A DNA stretch of 64,000 nt from Trema orientale. Its lineage: Eukaryota; Streptophyta; Magnoliopsida; Rosales; Cannabaceae. The stretch is from positions 297,472 to 361,471 of the forward strand of contig JXTC01000048.1 of assembly GCA_002914845.1 (NCBI GenBank), in the 5' to 3' direction. The position numbers and the translations under genes were made by a program. This document shows, piece after piece, positions 57,716-64,000 of this stretch. The notes beneath the pieces were generated by a model. It was not told the origin of the DNA and searched no databases. It saw nothing but the letters and a program-made list of their open reading frames with translations. Position 1 is the stretch's first letter, and each line of letters begins with the position of its first letter.

Positions 57716-57874
57716 GGGCCCGTTTGGTACATGATTCGAATCTTATTCTTCAAATCCAGAAACAGCTTTTATATAGAAAGTTGGAAGGATAAAACATTTA
57801 TCCTTCCAACTTTCTATAAAAAAGCTGTTTCTGGATTTGAAGAATAAGATTCAAATCCTGTACTAAACGCGCCC
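57716..57874. mobile_element. Near-perfect hairpin MITE, 159 bp
   Basis: The two halves are almost perfect inverted copies, with arms of ~70 bp including GATTCGAATCTTATTCTTCA, CCAGAAACAGCTTTT and AAAGTTGGAAGGATAAA. The ends are GGGCCCGTTTGGTAC and GTACTAAACGCGCCC. The 3-bp sequence ATA flanks both sides (57713-57715 and 57875-57877). The near-complete pairing means little divergence since insertion. Confidence 0.85.
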
Positions 57875-57877
57875 ATA

Positions 57878-58452
57878 CATTTTCTCCGTTTTTGCAATTC
57901 TTCGGTTGGAAAATCACAAAACTATGCATTAAATCAACTAAAATGTGCTTTGTTTCGAATTATACCTTTTGAACATGAATAACTCATTCGTATTAACAAT
58001 ATTTTAGTTTACCGAAACATCAAATCCTCATTTCCAAAAAAATTATGGGAAAATTGAAAGTTCTCGTAGAAACGACATTATAGGGAAATCTAAAGTTTTA
58101 TTAAAGAAGAGACTACTTGTACTAAATTGCCATTTTCAAGAGGTTATGGAACAAATTGAAATCTCATTTAAAGTCATTTATCTAAAGAGCCTTGTGTCCC
58201 CTAGGAGGTGAGTTTCAAGAGAAGGAGATGAATTTTAAATTTTGTGGGTGGAACACTTGCAATTTTGTTTTACTAACTGCCTCGCGATTTTATTCACTAA
58301 TTTTGTTTAATTGACTTAATTCTCTGGATGGTTTAGTGTGTTGGTCTTAATTTTGTGCATTTTGGCTTATTAGAGTGTGATATTGGTTCTTTTCTTTCCA
58401 TGCACCTTTCCTCGATGATAAGTACGCAAAATTGAATTTATAAATGGGATCT
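57878..58452. other. Intergenic, nothing recognised
   Basis: AT-rich non-coding DNA between two MITEs. Confidence 0.45.
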
Positions 58453-58455
58453 TTA

Positions 58456-59429
58456 GGGGCTGTTTGGCATCATAACTAAAAAATAATTTTTTATTTTTAA
58501 AAACAGAAAACTATTTTCTGAGAACAAATAAAGGTGTTTGGCATTGTTTTCTGAGAATAGTTTTTAAAAACAGAGTTAAAAAAAAAATAGAAAATTCAGA
58601 GAACAACAAAACATTGTTTGGTGTTTTCTTAACTTTTTCTTTTTCTAAAAAAAATAAAAATTCTTTCATATAATTTTCATATATACATTTTCTTGTAACT
58701 TTCTCTCTTATAGTTCTCACTCATCACTTTCTCTAACCACTTTCTCTCTCCTCACTCTCTCTTATCACTTTCTCTCTCTTCATTCTCTCAATCCTCATAC
58801 TCTCTCATCACTTTCTCTCTCCTCATTCTCTCTCACCATTTTCTCTCTCCTCATTCTCTCATTCTCTCTCACTATTTTCTCTCTCCTCATTCTCTCTCAT
58901 CATTTTCTCTCTCCTTATGTTATTTTATCACTTTTTCTCTCATTATTTCTATCCATTCATTTTTTTTAATCACATTATCTCTCCTCATTCTTTATTACTA
59001 TTTTGTTTTTTATAATTTTTTTTGTCTTTATTTTTTATCCCTATGTATTCTTATCACTTTCTTTTTCTTGTGTGTTTTCATTAGTTTTTTTTTTCTTCTA
59101 TCTTTCTAAACACTTTTTATTTCCATATTCTCTTTTTATCACTTTTTCTCTCATTATTATCTTTCATTACCTTTTCTCTTGTGACTTTCTCTCTCCTCAT
59201 TCCCTTACTTGAATTTATATCTGGTCACTCTCTCTTGACTTTTTCTCTCTAAATATTTTTTTTATAATACAAAGATGATTTTTATATTCATATAACTTTT
59301 TTTCCTAAAAAATATTTTTAGAAAACATTTGCCAAACACCCATTGTTTTCTGAAAACATTATAAAACAGTTTTTGTTCTCATTTCTGAAAATACAACTCT
59401 AAAAACAAAAAACAATGCCAAACAGGCCC
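58456..59429. mobile_element. PIF/Harbinger-like element, 974 bp, with CT minisatellite core
   Basis: The ends GGGGCTGTTTGGCAT and ATGCCAAACAGGCCC are inverted copies, and TTA is duplicated at 58453-58455 and 59430-59432. The subterminal parts pair further (TTTTCTGAGAACAAA against TTGTTCTCATTTCTGAAAA). The centre (about 58690-59240) is an irregular minisatellite of CTTTCTCTCTCCTCATTCTC-like units. There is no transposase. Confidence 0.85.
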
Positions 59430-59528
59430 TTAGAATGCTTAGACTGGTTTTGTTTTCATAGGTTTCTGGAACTTGGAGTTGAATAGGATAACGCCAATTG
59501 TACTGTTATTCATTAGCAGGAATATCAT

Positions 59529-59838
59529 GGCCTCGTTTGGTTCGCCTATTTGAATGTGTGTATTTGAATAAAAATTGTGGAATGTATTATAATTGGAATG
59601 AGAGACATTTGAATAGAAAAAAATAGTGGAATAGGTTATAATTAGAATAGGAACATTGGAATGAACCATTCAAAAACACCTCTTTCCCTCCATTCTCATT
59701 CAAGACACAAAAAAACCATTCAAGTGGTTAATTTTTCTGATGGACCATTTGAATAGAAAAACTGAATTGTTGAAACAAACACTCATTTAAATGGATTTTC
59801 CATTCTAATGGAACGGAATAGTTGAAATAAACGGAGCC
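59529..59838. mobile_element. MITE, ~310 bp, GTTTGGT-type ends
   Basis: It starts GGCCTCGTTTGGTTCGCC and ends GAAATAAACGGAGCC, flanked by CAT on both sides (59526-59528 and 59839-59841). TTTGAATAGAAAA and CATTCAA motifs recur in both directions within it. Confidence 0.6.
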
Positions 59839-59841
59839 CAT

Positions 59842-60348
59842 ATTTTCTAAACAATTCTTGTCTTATGTTTTCTCTGTTTAGAAGGATATTTTGGTCTGTC
59901 TGTTATATGATTCGAAACTAAAATGTACTATTTCATTTATTACAACAGATTTTTCATGATTCATATTTGTTTCAAATTGATTATGTTGTTATTTTTAGTG
60001 GGTTTCTTGTCCTTCTTGACTATAGAGGATTTTGTTTTGGAAAAAAAAAAAAGAAAAAGAAAAAGAAAAATAAGAGAAAGAGCAGAGCTTATAAATAATT
60101 GAATAGGTATTAATGTAAGCAGAGCCTAATACTTCCTTCTCGTTACAATAAACTTTTATGTACGATTATTCCCTCGAACGTCGATTAGAGATTTATATTT
60201 TTGCTATATTTTGGATTTTACCATGCAGATAGGAAGAAGTGCCCCAAATGACAACATCAAGATTGGAACAACAAACCTATGACTCAGTCTCATAAGTTAT
60301 ATATGCTAAAAGATTATGGCCTACCTCAATTTAGCAGAGCTTTCTGGG
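59842..60348. other. Intergenic, nothing recognised
   Basis: AT-rich DNA with an A-rich tract at 60040-60085. No supported feature. Confidence 0.45.
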
Positions 60349-62405
60349 ATAAATGACTTTATTAGTCTTTGAATTAAAGAGGAAGTCTCACTTCAGTACT
60401 TAAACTTTAAATTGCGCCTTATTAGTCTTTAAACTACTAAAAATATGTCATTTTAGTCATTCTTGCTATATATTTTATTTAAAACTTATCAGAATGAGTA
60501 TATAAGTTGTATTTCTCATTCTGAATTTGTGATTTCAACAAAATATCGCATTTTAGACAGTTCTATATTGTATTATTATATAATATGCAACTAATTTTTG
60601 TTCAACTACACCAATTCATGTTCTAATTGTTAAGAATTATTAGCCCAAGATTGACTACCCAAGAGAGGGGGGGTGAATTGGGTTTTAAAACTTTTTGCGG
60701 AACTTTTCAACTATGTAAAACCATAGACCACTATTTTGATCTTTGAAGGTAAAACAACAATTATAGCAAGCACATAATAAAGATACCAAGTATAATAAGC
60801 ACACTAAATATCACACACTCAATTAAATGGCTTGCAATAAAGTAAAGAGTGTAGGGATAGAGAAAGTGCAAACTCGGTTTTTTACGAGGTTCGACAAACA
60901 CGACGGTTTGCCTACGTCCCCGGCCCTCGGCAACGTGCTTTGAGCTTTCCACTAATCGGATCAAGATTGTGGGCTTGACCAACCGTTTTACATAACAAGT
61001 GATTTCTCCTTAAGCACACTCATGCCTTTACAATAGACTTGACTCCGGCTTTATTACGTCTAACTCGGATTGTTTAGACTTCGGTGCCAATCTCACCTAT
61101 ACCGGGTTGTTTAGAAAATGTTGACAACCTCACCAACTCACGGGTTGTTTAGACTCCAGTGACAACCTCACCTACACTCGGGTTGTTTATGATTCCGGTG
61201 GCAACCTCACCTCACAAATATAATTTGATTTTTGTTAGATGGAACACTCAACTAAAATCTCTCTCAAATGAAAATATTTGATACAAGGTAAGCTTAGAGA
61301 GAATAAATGAGAACACAAGATATAATCTAGTTTAGCCCAATAGATTTTTGTGAAAAAGTGGATTTGAAAGTTTGGTTCACAAAAATTGGTTTGAACACTT
61401 TGAATGTATGATATAAGCAATGTAAGGATGTTCAAAGATAGTTTCAAGTATTAGAAAAGCCTCTATATATAGACTTGAATGAAAACTAGCCGTTTATAGC
61501 CGTTAGACAGACATTCTGTCACTTTCGGTAGACCAAAAATGTGTTTTCGGTCGACCGAAAAAACTAGCCGTTGGTAGTGCGGTTCTAACGGTCGAATTTG
61601 AAAATTTGCTGAAAATAGGCAGGGGAATCGGTAGACCGAAAATGGGTTTTAGGTAGACCGATTCTATCCGAGAGCAAACTTTCAATTTTATTTCAAGTCT
61701 TTTTCAATTATTTTCAAAATGTGACTTTATAAATTGATTTATTATGTAATATAGGAACTATAGAAATTCATAAATTAATTTAAAAGCTTGTCTAAAATAA
61801 ATTTCTTATTTTAATTTGAGATAAATAGATTTGACAGTTTTGCTTTGAAAACTTTCAATTTTATGAAAACTTTGAGCCATTAAGATCATATTTAGTGTAA
61901 ACAAGTATTCAAATACAAGAACTAAGTGTTTAACCTTTGTTGATCTAAGTCTTGTATTCTTGATCTTTATCTTCAAGTTCTTTTCCATCCATCTTCAAGC
62001 TTGGTTATAATAAGTCCAATATATATCCATCTTCAAGCTTGATTTTTTTGATAAACTTGAGTTAGAACTTTAAAAGCTATTTCACTACATACTCAAGTTA
62101 AATCATTAGTACTAAATCAAATGTTTGTTATCTTCAAAATAGGAGTGAGTAAGATTGAATCTTCAGTTTCCCAACACTAATCTCTTTATAGTGTCGGACT
62201 ATACTTTTGGATATGAAATAAGTACAATAGAATAGTAAAGATGTTTTATATGCTCATTCTATTAAGAATAAAACGAAAAATAAATCAAAAGAACTCAAAT
62301 GAAAAAATTTAAATGGTTTAAGGACCAAAATGACGCAATTTAAAATTTAATGATCAAAGTGAGGTGAATCTTATAGTTTAGGGACCAATAAGACCATTCT
62401 TTTAG
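60349..62405. mobile_element. ~2-kb inverted-repeat element, probably with a nested insertion
   Basis: The left end (60349-60440: TATTAGTCTTTGAATTAAAG, CTTTAAATTGCGCC, TAGTCTTTAAAC) is an imperfect inverted copy of the right end (about 62315-62405: GTTTAAGGACCAAAATGACG, CAATTTAAAATTTAATGATC, AGTTTAGGGACCAATAAGAC), over ~85 bp. Inside, a different sequence from about 60640 to 62195 begins CCCAAGAGAGGGGGGGTGAATTGGG and includes GC-richer unique DNA. It is probably a second repeat nested in the first. Neither part has a coding frame. Superfamily unassigned. Confidence 0.55.
61065..61215. repeat. Minisatellite, four ~38-bp units
   Basis: The unit CGGGTTGTTTAGACTCCGG-like followed by TGACAACCTCACC starts at about 61065, 61102, 61140 and 61178. 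It lies inside the nested repeat described above. Confidence 0.8.
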
Positions 62406-63305
62406 AATGCCTTTCTTTTTTGATAAAAACGGGCTCCTCAAAATATATTAATCAAACCAAATACTTTAGGTTACAACGTAAGCACAAGGGTTACATTTCA
62501 AACTCATCAAACAAGGAGACGAAAAATGAATTACAAATACAACAAGAATAAGAAATATGGGTTATTATGATTCTCTTAGAGACATAGATAACATGGATCA
62601 ACAAGCCGTAGCCTTCACCACATGCTCATGTTGCATTTTTGACAGGCTAAACACTATAGTGCCAATACCAATTTAGGGAAAGGAGGCCAAAAAGGGGGAA
62701 AAAAAGACCCCCTCTCCAGCCTTCATGAGGAGTTGTATTGGCACTCTTTATTGAGAAGAGATACCGATGCAAAAGAATGGGAGATGCGGCTTGTTGGTGC
62801 TGCAAAACTCTGTTTCAAATCTGCTACAATTGAGAGGAGAGGGAGTAGGTGAGAGCAAAATTGTTTAGACGACTTTTTTGGAGGTAAGGATTTTATACAC
62901 TATTAGAGTGCTATGCCTTTCTTTTGAATGACTGAACCTGAGGCAAAGCTTGTTTAAGTAGCTTATGAAAGTAAGTGACTTAAAATTTTTAATTCCTTCT
63001 TACCACTTCAAATTTTTAATTCCTTCTTACTCTTTGTGTGGAGACATAAATTTTTACATGTATATATGAAAACAAACAATTCATTGTTATTAGGCATTGT
63101 TGGCCTCAATCTGAATGGTGCTTTAATGTTCATTTTTGTCACTTATCGTTTTTATTTTCCTGCTAAAGATCACCAATATATGTCACAATCCTTGTTTAAA
63201 CATGTATTGCCAAATACATCAGATCTCTAGTACATTTTTTTTTTTTCATTTTTTCTTTTTGAAAAAAAAAGGAGTGATTTTCATTCGTTGAAAGTTTTAC
63301 TCTAA
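62406..63305. other. Intergenic; one short inverted repeat
   Basis: No gene is supported. AGTGCCAATACCAA (about 62658) and TTGTATTGGCACT (about 62731) are inverted copies about 60 bp apart and could form a stem. The 64-codon frame at 63036-63230 has no recognisable domain. Confidence 0.4.
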
Positions 63306-63750
63306 TGGCATGTTTACTAAAGAGTAATGGGAATGGTATATGGGATAATAATTCCCATACAAAGGTTTACTAAAATATGGGAAAGGAGAAAATATGTGGG
63401 GCCCACATAAATTTAGGAGAAAAGAATGAGAATACTTTCCCCACCAACACCTTAAGGAGTCTGATTACCCATAAACAATCCTTTTCTCTTTTTTAATTAT
63501 TAAAATTATTTACCCCTAAAAAATCTATCTACTTTAAATCGTACATGCATTTAAAAAGACAATTTAATAAATATAACATATTCCCATTACTTTTCCTGGG
63601 TTAAGTAAACAAATGAATATGATTCTCATTCCTATTAGTTTTAAGTAAATAACATACTACAAATAATTATTCTCATATCCTTTTATTTTATTCCCATTCA
63701 TTTTCTCTTTTATTTATTCTGATTGCGATTACAGCGAAATAAACGTGCCA
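63306..63750. mobile_element. PIF/Harbinger-like MITE, 445 bp
   Basis: The ends TGGCATGTTTACTAAAG and CGAAATAAACGTGCCA are imperfect inverted repeats. TAA is duplicated at 63303-63305 and 63751-63753. CCCATAC/ATGGGAA motifs recur in both orientations inside. Confidence 0.75.
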
Positions 63751-64000
63751 TAAATTACTTCAGAATAATCCCTCTAAGATGGGACCCCAGTAAACTAGGG
63801 ACCAAAAGATAATTAACCAAAAACAAAGGTAAGCACAGAGTTCATTATCCCAAATGATATTTCGAGAAAATGTGACTCTGCTTATGGATATCACTAATCC
63901 AGATACTAAATGATAAAATTCTTGTGCTTTTAAAATAAATTAAAAGAAATAAAAGAATTCATTAATAGAGATAGAAGCAGAATAAAAATTTTAACTTAAA
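63751..64000. other. Window end, nothing recognised
   Basis: AT-rich non-coding DNA to the edge of the window. Confidence 0.5.

Overview
The window is nuclear DNA of a flowering plant, almost certainly a eudicot. The genes have GT-AG introns, the intergenic DNA is AT-rich, and it carries a Ty1/Copia retrotransposon, a solo LTR, many short terminal-inverted-repeat elements, a tRNA-derived SINE and TA microsatellites. Species cannot be fixed from the sequence alone. Six protein genes are supported. The intron boundaries given were read by eye from splice signals, and each multi-exon model closes to a whole number of codons.

Left third (1-32 kb) is mostly repeats. It holds a 146-codon uncharacterised plant gene (7545-7985, minus), a 712-bp tandem duplication (10145-11570), a 37-base G run (12211-12247), a rearranged Copia element (14099-19117), a SINE (22015-22202), three related short elements sitting in TA repeats (near 2.0 kb and 22.5-23.0 kb), a secreted glycine-rich wall protein gene (23646-24851, plus) and a 1.25-kb foldback element (27478-28724).

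Right half is gene-rich. NPGR2-like TPR protein (33105-37600, plus; 5 coding exons, 732 aa) has a solo LTR in its last intron. Three minus-strand genes follow: plastid ribosomal protein L28 (38140-39918, 2 exons, 154 aa), a U2AF65-like RNA-binding protein (44701-51951, 10 coding exons, 972 aa) and MORF2, an organellar RNA-editing factor (53923-56604, 4 exons, 239 aa). From memory this order and orientation match Arabidopsis At2g33430 (MORF2), At2g33435/33440 (RRM proteins) and At2g33450 (plastid L28), so the block looks like conserved synteny. Beyond 56.6 kb there are only transposon relics.

Most interesting result: intron 3 of the MORF2 gene carries five dispersed copies of a ~142-nt unit, in the sense direction of the host gene. 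Each folds as hairpin-hinge-hairpin-ACA, as a box H/ACA snoRNA does. The first hairpin has identical pocket sequences in all five copies, compensatory changes in its upper stem and 15 nt between stem and hinge. Its pocket is complementary to the conserved 18S rRNA stretch AGCAUU-UG-CCAAG. This points to an intronic snoRNA cluster guiding an 18S pseudouridine, hosted by a plastid RNA-editing factor gene. Second: the Copia insertion is bounded by one 5-bp target duplication but has two inverted U5 ends and two pol halves in opposite directions, so a rearranged cDNA seems to have been integrated.
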